Positions 22,401 through 29,335 of a DNA stretch of 64,000 nucleotides are shown here, piece by piece. Below the pieces are notes generated by a model. That model did not search any database. It saw nothing but the letters and a program-made list of their open reading frames with translations, and was not told the origin of the DNA. Origin of the DNA: Enoplolaimus lenunculus (Eukaryota > Nematoda > Enoplea > Enoplida > Thoracostomopsidae); contig JASANG010002091.1 of NCBI GenBank assembly GCA_030248215.1, forward strand, positions 1 to 64,000, read 5' to 3'. How positions within the stretch are numbered: the first letter of the stretch is position 1; every line of letters starts with the position of its first letter. Both the position numbers and the translations under genes were made by a program.

Positions 22401-23278
22401 AAAATTCTGTAGGTACGTCTTTTGAGTCAATTCGATTTTTCTATTTTGCAATTTTAGAAAAAATTTTGTTTGAAACTCAATTTGGAACTTAATTTTTTGT
22501 TTTATCCGTTCATCTGACCCCTTTTGTTGTAAAATTCTGTAGGTACGTCTTTTGAGTCAATTCGATTTTTCTATTTTGCAATTTTAGAAAAAATTTTGTT
22601 TGAAACTCAATTTGGAACTTAATTTTTTGTTTTAAAACTATGTAATTTCTAGAGATTTCAGATTTGATAAAAACCACCAATGTAAAGAACAGGGGAGGAA
22701 CACTAAGCACATTCATACGCGTAAGCCTAAGCCTAAACCTAAGGGTAACAATGAGCGTATTCCTAAGCCTAAGCCTAGCAAAAATTAGTCAAAAGCTTAA
22801 CCTTACTCTATTGCAATCCCACAGAAAAACGTTCCGCCCCTGATCTTTACATGTGCCGTCAAAACGAATTCTATATATTAAAACTGGAATGCCCCACAAC
22901 GTATTTCGGACAACTTTCCAGAATTATTTTGTTTACAATATTTTCTTAGAACAGAAAAAATGATTGTTCTGTGAAAACAAAATTTGCACGCAGATTGCTG
23001 TTTATTCGCTAACATTTGCGCATTGTGCAAAGCCGGCTGTTGGTATAAAATTTGGTATTTTTCAGGTTAATTTTATCGCAGTCATAGATCGTCATCTGAT
23101 TCGAGTTCCTGCAAAATTTAAACTGCTGCAGTTGGAATGTTTGGACTGCGATTTAACCAAAAGTGGCATTCAAAGTCGTATTATTCGACATTACGGTGGC
23201 TCGTTATGGTCGCGGTTGTTTTCTGGTTGCAAATTTTTATTTCATTTTTTATTTGCACCACTTTTGACTATTCGATGA
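7494..23278 (+). CDS. WFS1: Wolframin, ER multi-pass membrane protein (9 exons)
   Basis: Wolframin sits in the ER membrane and supports ER calcium and stress control. Exons: 7494-7584, 7835-7975, 9063-9271, 15000-15681, 17215-17579, 19227-19541, 19946-20111, 20701-20984, 23066-23278. Every junction has GT-AG ends and all phases close, giving 821 residues (human 890). Exons 1-3 give an acidic cytosolic N-terminus with helical segments resembling the Sel1/EF-hand-like region (EERLDSISQLFSNEMLTLDD, exon 3). Exons 4-6 give about eight membrane segments. Exons 7-9 give the luminal domain, with family landmarks TWKLFDDTCGRA, HCSQLKGVVVNWNGTVSSVR, LSEWLRCFYG and LLQLECLDCD, and a hydrophobic C-terminus FLFHFLFAPLL. 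The start is the first ATG, in exon 1. Intron 3 (5.7 kb) carries a sense-oriented LTR element, and several introns carry MITEs near their 5' ends. Identity is by recognised order of motifs; confidence is high. Confidence 0.9.
8194..8400. mobile_element. Palindromic MITE, ACTGTAAATTCCAGTGAG family, in WFS1 intron 2
   Basis: It has internal CAGTGAGTTGATTTTAACTC units and inverted ACTCAGAGTGAG units, with termini more decayed than in the copy at 17599-17854. Confidence 0.55.
8410..8720 (+). repeat. Dispersed repeat with ACTACTGAAATTGCCGAA core
   Basis: The stretch around TTTCACTACTGAAATTGCCG recurs in decayed form near 39400-39480 and 54890-54960, and possibly near 23720-23810. Each copy lies within a few hundred bases of a GGCC-ended MITE. 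It carries an 84-codon frame with no recognisable domain, which I treat as chance. Confidence 0.4.
8732..8932 (+). mobile_element. GGCC-ended MITE with (GCCTAA)n-like core, WFS1 intron 2
   Basis: The termini are GGCCAATGTAAAAACAGGGG and the complement ending ...TGATCTTTACATGGGTC. Flanks ACAAAGAC and AAAAAGAC form a near-perfect 8-bp target duplication. The core (8770-8845) is a run of CCTAAG hexamers, the complement strand of TTAGGC. Confidence 0.8.
9016..9056. mobile_element. Fragment of TATTCTCAAATG-type MITE beside WFS1 exon 3
   Basis: The string GGTAATAGGTGTTATATGCA followed by TTTGAGAATA is the end of a family seen complete at 25363-25797. It stops six bases before the AG of the exon 3 acceptor (9061-9062). 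Confidence 0.6.
9323..9490. mobile_element. Palindromic MITE, ACTGCAAAA family, WFS1 intron 3
   Basis: The ends are CACTGCAAACAATGGTAAGT and its complement ...TTTTTGCAGTGT, flanked by A/T-rich sequence. The arms carry TTTCCGAAATAGGCTTTTCG and GAGTCAAATTCGACT units. Eight copies occur in the window, so this is a successful small inverted-repeat family. Confidence 0.75.
9597..9860 (+). repeat. 17-bp minisatellite (AGGTTAATCTTAAAATT)n
   Basis: About 15 near-identical 17-bp units run head to tail and stop 13 bp before the 5' LTR at 9873. There are no spacers, so this is not a CRISPR-like array. Confidence 0.9.
9873..10938 (+). repeat. 5' LTR (1066 bp)
   Basis: It starts TGTAGGTGGC and ends ...CCTGTAATTTGCT. 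It is 24 bp longer than the 3' LTR because one short unit (GTTTTACGGGGTTAGAGTAC) is present twice. It includes the stem-loop cluster at 10641-10815. Confidence 0.85.
10641..10815 (+). other. Row of stem-loops with a shared CTAAC-GGGG-TTAG core in the LTR
   Basis: Four perfect or near-perfect hairpins share the inner stem TCTAAC/GTTAGA, but each has its own outer stem: TAATAAA/TTTATTA, CCAAA/TTGG, GTGTAAC/GTACAC and GTGTAAT/ATTGCAC. The outer arms change on both sides together. The same row is present in the 3' LTR at 14524-14670. Confidence 0.7.
10966..13284 (+). CDS. Gag-like protein with two CCHC zinc knuckles
   Basis: The structural protein of the LTR element, in one frame of about 772 codons from the ATG at 10966. 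Two CX2CX4HX4C knuckles are visible: CFFCEGQGHIAREC (about residue 115) and CVHCNRTNHPSNEC (about 167). The rest is low-complexity and charged: Gln/Ala/Gly-rich before the knuckles, Lys/Glu-rich in the middle, a coiled-coil-like stretch (EKVKEKEAERQVMMEKLNKA, about 483-502), then an Arg/Pro/Gly-rich tail ending RRRHF. G+C content is clearly above that of the host introns around it. Capsid-like folds cannot be confirmed by eye. This is a mobile-element protein, not part of the wolframin gene. Confidence 0.75.
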   Translation: MKQRLQLGIVESFEELRRRALKLQRQLEADGTLNVKEKGSKMELKQEQQTGASNAQQARQNTGAGNARRQQAGRARVNNQEQTEAQGSGQGQQVVSDQVPRDSERVRKLREVGSCFFCEGQGHIARECPVKASRQGASGAAVQQNNAANAGNRQGQAQGGQGGRFPPCVHCNRTNHPSNECFRANRLPIPGLNAPLPPMTSASSNQVQGPVILHRQKEVLGPCTSSPTAAAQDSGAPSIRIRKIHEDPLPSVMKVAKLPVIANVRTEAEELRLEENRTQRIASVNVTEMEVSQVEPTSSGEAQKRSSVPSRGASTATSPVEITDGKKKKWKKKEGVVEVNLDGSSEEEQMDTETVEKGAERMDIPSARPGVDQLCTPEATGKGKGVGKGKQLVGSGSASDGASVTTIKKEWKVLDPEAYQEGRYPRMPTDTSSVVEGSPFLAQPCVTPPPPPLPEGAAGDQRQRAHEHVSGAEQLVRRTEEKVKEKEAERQVMMEKLNKALEEVMTLVGEKRQLENQVQELAEENDRLKKRVAGDRWEESPEPSDDRTSASQKGALKRQRSLTPGQVRSQSESEEKPSTSLGQPPAPGYIAVRGPDGKLKWRFDKDARKRAMAQRARVSPKRPTGGYVRPAAGSVVSRIGPRQANPVYSASAVRSQTAPGYRGSGAVAQRVVGSPPAGSSGVRPRVRQVSDERYPVRVGGRVGQPQVAPGRGYYNQQVENVRQAMRESRQVERQQQQQRASRSVGRDNQWVTQEELDAYYADVPRELRRRHF
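13285..13756 (+). other. Non-coding tail of the LTR element before the 3' LTR
   Basis: There is no long frame. It contains two related segments ending GGGTGCTGGGGTTG (about 13348 and 13470), then an A-rich run (13590-13640), and ends in the purine tract that precedes the 3' LTR. Confidence 0.6.
13757..14798 (+). repeat. 3' LTR (1042 bp)
   Basis: Nearly the same as 9873-10938, starting TGTAGGTGGC and ending CCTGTAATTTGCT. The flank after it (GGTGTTAATA) does not match the flank before the 5' LTR, so the target duplication is lost or very short. Confidence 0.85.
15716..15980 (+). mobile_element. GGCC-type MITE, WFS1 intron 4
   Basis: It starts 34 bp after the exon 4 splice donor with GGCTAATGTAAAGAACAGCG, carries two blocks of CCTAAG hexamers separated by AATGAGCATATTCC, and ends ...TTACATGGGCC. 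Confidence 0.7.
16012..16189. mobile_element. Palindromic MITE, ACTGCAAAA family, WFS1 intron 4
   Basis: The inverted ends are CACTGTAATAAATGGGGAGT and ...TTTTTACAGTG, with arms carrying GAGTCAAATTGACTC-type units. Confidence 0.65.
16616..16805 (-). mobile_element. GGCC-type MITE, ATAGGACAGGGCC variant, WFS1 intron 4
   Basis: It starts GGCCCACGTATAGGACAGGG and holds TTAGGC hexamers at 16700-16725. The right end is decayed around GGCCCGG. Confidence 0.55.
16942..17139. mobile_element. hAT-like MITE with 8-bp target duplication, WFS1 intron 4
   Basis: The inverted ends are CAGTGCCGGAGCAG and CTGCTCCGGCACTG. The flanks AGCGTTCA and AGCGTTAA are an 8-bp duplication with one change, as hAT elements make. 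The interior is short and G+C-rich with no frame. A decayed relative lies at about 21592-21757. Confidence 0.8.
17599..17854. mobile_element. Palindromic MITE, ACTGTAAATT family, WFS1 intron 5
   Basis: It begins TACACTGTAAATGTCAATGA 20 bp after the exon 5 donor and ends ...GAATTTACAGTGTA. The arms are made of ACTCAGAATGAG units. Confidence 0.8.
17856..18060 (-). mobile_element. GGCC-ended MITE with TTAGGC core, WFS1 intron 5
   Basis: The ends are GGCCAATGGAAAGATCACGG and ...GTTCTTTACATTGGCC. The core has TTAGGC-like runs at 17945-17965 and 17990-18016. It directly abuts the palindromic MITE on its left. Confidence 0.75.
18118..18340. mobile_element. Palindromic MITE, ACTGCAAAA family, WFS1 intron 5
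   Basis: Inverted ends ACACTGCAAAAAATGGTGAG and ...TTTTTTGCAGTGT, and the typical CGAAATAGG arms. Confidence 0.8.
18500..18690 (+). mobile_element. GGCC-type MITE, ATGTTACTTT variant, WFS1 intron 5
   Basis: It starts GGCCAATGTTACTTTTAGGG and then has CCTAAG hexamers (18540-18610). The far end is decayed near GCCCTTAAAATAACACGGG. Confidence 0.55.
18879..19154 (+). mobile_element. GGCC-ended MITE with perfect 8-bp duplication, WFS1 intron 5
   Basis: It starts GGCCAATGTAAAGAACAGGG and ends with a decayed complement ...TGATCTTTAATACATC. GAAGCTAC lies on both sides (18871-18878 and 19155-19162). The core carries three CCTAAG blocks separated by AATGAGCATATTCC spacers. Confidence 0.85.
20320..20525 (-). 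mobile_element. GGCC-ended MITE, WFS1 intron 7
   Basis: It starts GGCCCATGCAAAGATCAGGA, has TTAGGC-like runs (20405-20480), and ends near CTGTTCCACCCCTGTGAACA. Confidence 0.7.
21010..21468. mobile_element. Dimeric palindromic MITE, ACTGTAAATT family, WFS1 intron 8
   Basis: Two near-identical ~190-bp bodies (about 21015-21205 and 21215-21400) lie head to tail between one start (TACATTGTAAATTCCGATGA) and one end (...GGAATTAACAGCGTA). The joint sits in the ACTCAGAGTGAG arm, so the dimer most likely arose by unequal exchange or template switching between arms. Confidence 0.7.
21592..21757. mobile_element. Decayed CAGTGCC hAT-like MITE, WFS1 intron 8
   Basis: The left end CAGTGCCCGAGCAGG and the right end ...GCTGCTCTGGCCCTAG resemble the pair at 16942-17139 but have drifted. 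No target duplication is visible. Confidence 0.45.
22101..22285. mobile_element. Palindromic MITE, ACTGTAAATT family, truncated, WFS1 intron 8
   Basis: The left end CACTGTAAATGCCAGTGAGA and the ACTCAG arms are present. The right terminus is missing. Confidence 0.6.
22375..22634 (+). repeat. Perfect 130-bp tandem duplication, WFS1 intron 8
   Basis: 22375-22504 is followed directly by the same 130 bases at 22505-22634, with no difference seen. It starts TCCGTTCATCTGACCCC. The lack of drift points to a very recent event or an assembly artefact. Confidence 0.85.
22675..22858 (+). mobile_element. GGCC-type MITE, WFS1 intron 8
   Basis: It starts ACCAATGTAAAGAACAGGGG, has CCTAAG hexamers (22720-22780), and ends CGCCCCTGATCTTTACATG. 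Confidence 0.7.
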
Positions 23279-23413
23279 CATAGCTAGTGACCGCGCCAGA
23301 TCAAGAAATTTTGAGTAGAGGAAACAAAAAGATTTCCACAGACTGAAAGAAAAATTTTCATAGCAGTTAGTGCAGCTAAACAAAATTTCGTATAGGTGGG
23401 CGAGGCTGTTTGT

Positions 23414-23634
23414 ACACTGCAAAAATGGTGAGTTAAATTGACTCTCCCCGGAATAGGCTTTTCCGGACTTGCAAACTGAGTCAAAATTCAACTCCGCCAG
23501 AGTCAAATTTGACTCACTAAGCGACTCATTAAGTCGAATTTGACTCCGGCGGAGTCAAATTTTGACTCAGCTTGGGTAGTCTGGAAAAGCCTATTTCGGA
23601 GAGAGTCACTTTGACTCCCCTTTTTTGAAGTGTA
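23414..23634. mobile_element. Palindromic MITE, ACTGCAAAA family, downstream of WFS1
   Basis: Ends ACACTGCAAAAATGGTGAGT and ...TTTTTTGAAGTGT. It lies 135 bp after the wolframin stop codon and may be part of the 3' untranslated region. A C-tract follows at 23648-23657. Confidence 0.75.
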
Positions 23635-23812
23635 TGCTGGCGCCGCTCCCCCCCCCCCCGCATCGTGGGCTTGGCTAGCTATCACACTGTGAGCAGTGGT
23701 GAAAACTGCACGTGAAGCAAAATTATGTAGTTAAAATGATATTGAATTTGCTAATTTTAACAATAATACTACGGAACCGGAGGTAGACGAATGTTTTATC
23801 CTGGTGAATATA

Positions 23813-24028
23813 AGGCCCACGTATAGAACAGGGCCAGAACAGTAGCATAAGCATATTCCTAAACCTAAGCCTAAGTCTCAACCTAAGAATAAGCTTAAGC
23901 GTAGGATAAGCCTATTCCTAAGTGTAAGCCTTAGCCTAAACCTAAGCAAAAACAGTTAGTCTAAAGCCTAAACTGACTCTATTACAGCTCCACAGGAAAA
24001 CGATCCGGTCCAGTTTTATACATGGCCC
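23813..24028 (+). mobile_element. GGCC-type MITE, GTATAGAACAGGGCC variant
   Basis: The ends are GGCCCACGTATAGAACAGGG and ...CCAGTTTTATACATGGCCC, with a CCTAAG-hexamer core. It is the most complete copy of this terminus variant in the window. Confidence 0.75.
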
Positions 24029-24070
24029 ATATTGCTGTGTTTCTATATATTGGAACAAATCAAAAATACC

Positions 24071-24232
24071 GGCCAATGTAAAGAACAGGGTCGGAACAGT
24101 ATTATAAGCTTATTCCTAAGCCTAAACCTAAATCAAAGCCAAGCAAAAAAATTAGTCTAAAGCTTAAGCTTATTCGATTCTAATCCCACAGAAAAACGTT
24201 CCGTCCCTGAACTTTATGGGCCAAAATACCTT
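24071..24232 (+). mobile_element. GGCC-ended MITE with perfect 8-bp duplication
   Basis: It starts GGCCAATGTAAAGAACAGGG and ends ...TGAACTTTATGGGCC. AAAATACC flanks it on both sides. This is one of the clearest copies for defining element edges. Confidence 0.85.
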
Positions 24233-25362
24233 ACAATATCGTGCAATACTGGCGTGTGCGACAGACGTGTACGTGAATGATTTCAATATGAATTTTTCAA
24301 ATCATGTAAATATTTTCTATAATTTCATAGTTTTTCTTTTTAGATGAGTAAAAAATAAAAGATACAGTTCAAATTTAAATACTACGATGCCATATATATT
24401 GCAAATGCTGCAAAATTCAAACAGAGCTACACTGGCATTCAAAATCGGCATTGGCATTTTGATATTAAACCAATTTACCATTGACTAGAAAAATTACATA
24501 ACGAAGATTTTCCATCTGGTCGAGTGGGCCAACCTCCAACCGGCACGTATGGCATGTACCCGGTATACCAGATGGCCTGTAGTCAGCTCACCTTGCTACG
24601 CGGACTGAACATTTTTCAGGATGGGCATATGTGCGATCACTTACAAGTAAAATTAAAAATTTTCTAGGGGGTAAAATTCTTCCTGGGGGATGAACCCATC
24701 TGCCTCCCCCTCTGGCTAAGGGTCTGCATAACAGATGACCAATCTATCCCTGGGCTTCAAACGTTTTTTAGAAACTGTGTATAATAAGAATTATGCCATA
24801 TGACATGAATCCAGTCACAAATAAGAGTAAAATTTTCATATGTTTTGACTACAAACGATTTTAGGAAAACCAATCAATTTAGAATGTTTGGCCCATCTAT
24901 AGAACAGGACCGTAACAGTAGTATAATCATATTCCTAAGCAGCGTGTTTTTTTACAATATTTGCTTGGCATATAAATATTAACATCAAAAATACGTCAAA
25001 TTCTAGCAATTGTCTAGCCGATATGTCGTGTCCTAAACTGCTATTGCGCTTAGACCTATATTTCTAAGTGCGCGTGTTTCGCACCAATCGCCATTTGGAT
25101 TTTAAACTACACTGAACGATGACAGTAATTGATATTAAAGATACTATCTGAGAATTTTTCCATTAAAATTTGAACAAATGTAAAATGCGAAATGAAACTC
25201 AAACACAAACAACGAAATTTATTATTACACGATTCTAACGCGACGGAGTGTGAAATTCAAAAAAATTAGTGAAGGTTGACGTTAAAAATTCGGCAGATTT
25301 AAACTATTAAATACTTCTATGTAAATTTTCTGATCAACAGATTAAACTGTTTTTTGGACTGT
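24233..25362. other. Intergenic, no gene recognised
   Basis: AT-rich sequence with only a GGCC-type MITE end at 24890-24945 (GGCCCATCTATAGAACAGGA). No splice-consistent coding stretch seen on either strand. Confidence 0.4.
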
Positions 25363-25797
25363 ATTCTCAAATGTGTATAGCACCTATCACCAGTTGATGT
25401 TAGGTCTTGTAACTTTGGAACCAGCGAATGCTGATGCTCAAAATCCAGCATATTTTTCGCATATAATTTACTCTACTCTTGACCCATATTCTCAAATGCA
25501 TATAGCACCTATCACTAGTTAGTAATTGGTTTTCAAACTAACGAACGGCAATTGATATCAAAATTTTGTACAGAAGTAGAGTAAATCAAATGTTATCAAT
25601 GACATGAGTTTCAAAATTAACCATTCCCTGGTTCGAAAGTTACTACACCTATCACCAACCGGTAATAGGTGCTACACACATTTGAGACTACTGGCTATTG
25701 TACCAATTTTAAGTTCAACAAATGCAATAGTTAATGAGTTTTATAACCTAATTATTGACTGATGATAGGTGCTATATACATTTGAGAATATGGGCTA
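25363..25797. mobile_element. TATTCTCAAATG-type inverted-repeat elements, nested or tandem
   Basis: Two left ends (TATTCTCAAATGTGTATAGC at 25368, then TATTCTCAAATGCATATAGC at 25490) are followed by two right ends in opposite order (GGTAATAGGTGC near 25660, GATGATAGGTGC near 25760). This is the pattern of one element inside another. Relatives: 47420-47580, 51451-51676 and the fragment at 9016-9056. Confidence 0.65.
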
Positions 25798-25867
25798 TTA
25801 ATTAAGAACACATTTAGGTATATAACGAGTGATATCCGTTACATGCAACTGACAATCCAATTTCTAT

Positions 25868-26021
25868 GGCCCATGTTACTTTTACGGCTGTCCCGGATTC
25901 TGGTGAGTCTGTAAAAGAGTATGCTTAAATTCTAGACACTTTTTTGCTTAGGCTTAGGCTTTAGGATTAGGCTTGGGAATACGGTTACTCTACTGTTGCA
26001 GCACTAAACGTAACATTGGCC
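25868..26021 (-). mobile_element. GGCC-type MITE, ATGTTAC variant, with 8-bp duplication
   Basis: The ends are GGCCCATGTTACTTTTACGG and ...AAACGTAACATTGGCC. The flanks ATTTCTAT and ATTTCTAG form an 8-bp duplication with one change. The core again has TTAGGC-like hexamers, but the termini differ from the ATGTAAAG variant. Confidence 0.8.
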
Positions 26022-26516
26022 ATTTCTAGTATCACAGTTGGCGACAACTGGTCAAAATGTATCAATAATAAATAAAGTTGAAATTTGCCAGATTAAAAGT
26101 TAAGCCGAGTTTTTGCGTACGCGACACCGCAGCCAATTTCTCGTTTCGTGACTCTGTCCCGAAGGCGTACGCCAATTTCCCATAATGGCTATAAAAGATT
26201 TGAAAAACAAACATTGATTTAATATATACATAAGCCAGGTCCACAAGGGTATGTTCACTAAAGGTTAAATCTAAAAGCTAAACGCTGAGACTAAGTCTAA
26301 AGTTAAGCTTAATTTTAAGACTAAGCCTAATCGTATGATTATGTCTCCCAGTTTCAAAGGTTCTCAGTCTCTGTGAAACCCGATATGCAACCACCTATAA
26401 TTAACATAGGTTAGAGCCAGAAATATTTTGCTTTAAGGCTTAAGATTAGGCTTAGGAACTCATTTTTGCAACGCTTAGGCTTAGGCTTAGACTTAGGAAT
26501 ACGCTTAATCTACTGT

Positions 26517-26860
26517 ATTCACCCGAATAAGAGGGGGGTAATAAGATGGGGGTAGAGTCCCTAAACCCTAATTAGAGTCCGTAAATGTCAATGAACCCTA
26601 ATTGTAGCGCATAAATGACTCCAGGACCAAATAATTTGAGTTCAAAACTTTAAAGCATACCGCTCAAGCTATTGACACAAGGCAAATAACGTTTAATTCA
26701 ACGGATAATTGCAGTACCGGATATATATCAGTAACGAAGGGCGGCGGAGCTGGAGTTAAAAATAAATAACGGTCCGTAACCAAATAATAACAGGGGAACC
26801 TTCTGGAGAGGCCAAATAAATATCAGTCCCCCCTCTTATTATTGTCACTACAGTACTGTT
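26517..26860. mobile_element. CCCGAATAAGAGG-type MITE
   Basis: It starts CACCCGAATAAGAGGGGGGT and ends near ...CCCCCCTCTTATTATTGTCA. Two related copies lie at 31782-32220 and 38711-39116 and share an interior with TAGAGTCCCTAAA and TAACAGGGG-type blocks. Confidence 0.65.
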
Positions 26861-26933
26861 ACGACCCTTAAAGTAACATTGGGCAGATTAACCTCTTCTC
26901 ACATTAAGCGAAAAATTTTCAGTTTACTATCTA

Positions 26934-27204
26934 TAACTCCTTCTCACATTGAGTTGCCTATAGGCAACTCAGCGCAGTGAGTGTATTTACGGTAAATAAT
27001 ATATCGCACCGTGTTTAACAATTGCAACGCGTATACGTAGTACTAAATCACCACAAGACGTGAGAGCCCCTCGGGCTCGAGCGTCAAGCTCCTATAGCTG
27101 AGTGGTAATGGTATACGCGTCCCACTCCAGTCACTGGAGTTCGAATCCTAGCATAAAAGTAGGTCTCATGGGAAATAGAAAATATTCATGTGAGAAAGGG
27201 TCAA
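26934..27204. mobile_element. TTAA-type MITE containing a tRNA-like segment, copy 1
   Basis: It is the older copy of the element at 53896-54169. The termini CTCCTTCTCACATTG and ...CATGTGAGAAAGGG are inverted. The flanking ATAA/TCAA look like a decayed TTAA. A 16-base hairpin (GTTGCCTATAGGCAAC) sits just inside the left end. At 27095-27163 a tRNA-like stretch has an A-box-like TAGCTGAGTGGT and a B-box-like GAGTTCGAATCC. A third left terminus alone is at 26887. Confidence 0.7.
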
Positions 27205-27309
27205 GGATGGTGTCATACTCCGGCACAATACTGAACGCTGACGGCCGATGACGGAAAGCTCCGAATGACATTAAAAATTTTGAAAAGTATAATGCTCCCC
27301 CCTTAGGTT

Positions 27310-29335
27310 TCATTTCCGCAAATAGTCCGTTAGTGAGCTTTTAATCTCAAGTGTATATACCTCTTTTGGTAACAAGGCTAACTTCGAGCGAAATTCATCC
27401 GGAAAATGCTCAACGGTCCGTTGAATGCTGAGTTGATAATTTCCAGGCCGAATACTGCACATATTTGACTCGAGTACATTTTGGTCGTTGGTTAATCGTC
27501 GCAAAGGTGCACAAAATCCTAAGATGTCGCAGTAAGTGCTAAAATGATAATACATATATATTCATATATACTTTCTAAAAGCTTAAACTAACTTGATTTT
27601 AGCTTAAGTAAACTTATTTCTAGTTTAAGTAACAAGTGCAACCCAGAAATTATGTGCTTCTAAGAGTTCATTAAGTTTAGCTTAAACTAAAATATGTAAG
27701 TGCACATTTTGTTTGAACTGAGGTCTAGTATTTGAAGTAAAAAAACTATTTTAAACATACCAACTGCCAACACCCCCACAACCTTGAGAGGATGAATTAT
27801 AGCAGTAAATTTCTTGATAGGCGACATAAGGAATAATCAGACGAATCGATGTTTTCATATCAATATCCGGCGGAAGTCCTGGTGGAAATACCTAAAATAC
27901 TATTATAAAAAAGGCAAAATTATAATAAACAAAATATGCAAAATAAATGAAAAATTTGCTCTAAAAATTGTCAAACTATTTTTAGAAATTTAAGAAAAAT
28001 ATTTTAACGCAATAGATTAGTTTTTAGTTACTAGCGCAGTATTTTGTTAATATTACATAAACGTCTGCTTAAATTTCCAACTGAAAACAGCATATCTTTA
28101 ACGACTACTCCTAAAAACTTAAACTTAAATTAGAGCTTAACTAAAGTTGAATATAAAACTCAAATGGCTGGACAGACTAACTAAAGCTATAATTTTAAGT
28201 TTTGCTTAAACTAACGTATTTTAAGTTTAACACGAGTTCAAGTAAACTTATTTTTGGTTTAAGGAACAAAATCAGCCAAGAAATTATGTGTAATCTATGA
28301 GTTCATTAAACTTCAAACGAGTTAGCTTAGTTAACCTAGAAAGTTAGCTTAATACTACTGGATTAGCTTGAACATAAATCAAGTTAGTTTAAGCTTTTAG
28401 AGAGTAGCAATAGATTTTCAAACAAGCGTACCGTAGCAGCTACAAAACATAAATTTCTATAGGTGCGTTCAAAAAATCAACGCACAACTGATTTAAATTA
28501 GAAAACGACGTCAATGTTCAAAGTTTTTAGGGGGATGCATCATACCCCCATTATGTACTTCTGGCATACTCTCTAGGTAGGTTTAAGCTTAAACTCATGT
28601 AAAATCTTACATATTTTTAGTTTAAGCTAAACTTATTGAATTCTTAGGTCCATATAATTTCTGGCTGAACTTGTTTACTTAAACCAAAAGTGTAGCTAAA
28701 ACTCGTGTTAACACACTGAAAAAAGTGGTGAGTCAAATTGACTCTCTCCGAAAAAGGCTTTTGGGGACTACACAAATTGAGTCAACATTGCCAGAGCCAA
28801 ACTCGATTCACTGAGTCGCACGTTTGACTTTGACGGAGTCGAATTTGGCTAAGCTTGTGTAGTCCCGTAGAGCCTATTTCGGGGAGAGCCAATTTGACTC
28901 ACCATTTTTTACAGTGCATAAACATACGTTAGTCTAGGTTAAGCTTACAATTGTAGCTTAGTTATCCTGTCCAGTCATTTAAGTTTTACTTCAACTAACA
29001 TTACATCATTATAAATTCGAAGACTTAAACCGTAACAGTTTCCTAGATAACACGATCCAATATACGCCAGCAAATGAAATATATAGCATTCCAAAGTTTT
29101 TGAAAATTCAAGTTTAGTTAAGCTATAATTTAAGTTTAAGTCTTTACAGATGTGTGCTACTTTAGCATAAAAAATCAATATTTTCAATACCTGAGCGTAA
29201 ATTTTTGCATTCATCGTTCCAGGAAATGTTGGCACAGGCGGATCCAGAACAACGCGATGTGCTTTGAGTAAATGAAATTCGCGTTCGTTTGTCCCTAAAA
29301 ACTGTGATTGCGTTTCAAAACAGCAATTTAATAAG
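27310..29335 (-). CDS. GM2A-like: GM2 activator-like ML-domain lipid-binding protein, 5' end unresolved
   Basis: Proteins of this family are soluble lumen or lysosome proteins that lift a lipid from a membrane into a beta-cup. Three exons on the minus strand: 29335-29191, 27891-27761 and 27538-27310. They join with GT-AG sites and matching phases (0 and 2), and the join itself creates GSCTY, a family landmark. Further matches to GM2 activator are the opening VVLDPPVPTFPGTMNAKIYA, then PPGLPPDIDMKTSIRL, CDILGFCAPLR, MCSIRPGNYQLS and the closing strand EVYTLEIKSSL. Several cysteines are placed for the disulfides of the fold. The exon with the start codon and signal peptide was not found. The acceptor of the first listed exon is my best choice (GTCCAG); an earlier one near 29371 is possible. 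An ML protein of another subgroup is the main alternative. Confidence 0.65.
27565..27745. repeat. AT-rich inverted repeat family in the ML-gene introns
   Basis: Blocks such as AAAGCTTAAACTAACTTGAT, TAGTTTAAGTAACAAGTGCA and AAATTATGTG recur here, at about 28130-28400, 28570-28710 and 28920-29150, in both orientations. Together they make several decayed copies of one AT-rich inverted-repeat element. No coding frame. Confidence 0.5.
28712..28917. mobile_element. Palindromic MITE, ACTGCAAAA family, in the ML gene
   Basis: Ends CACACTGAAAAAAGTGGTGA and ...CATTTTTTACAGTG, with CGAAAAAGGC and CTATTTCGGGG arms. Confidence 0.75.

Noticed and set aside
27095-27163. tRNA-like segment as a real tRNA gene
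   Set aside because: It lies inside a transposon found twice with the same flanks, and the cloverleaf does not close.
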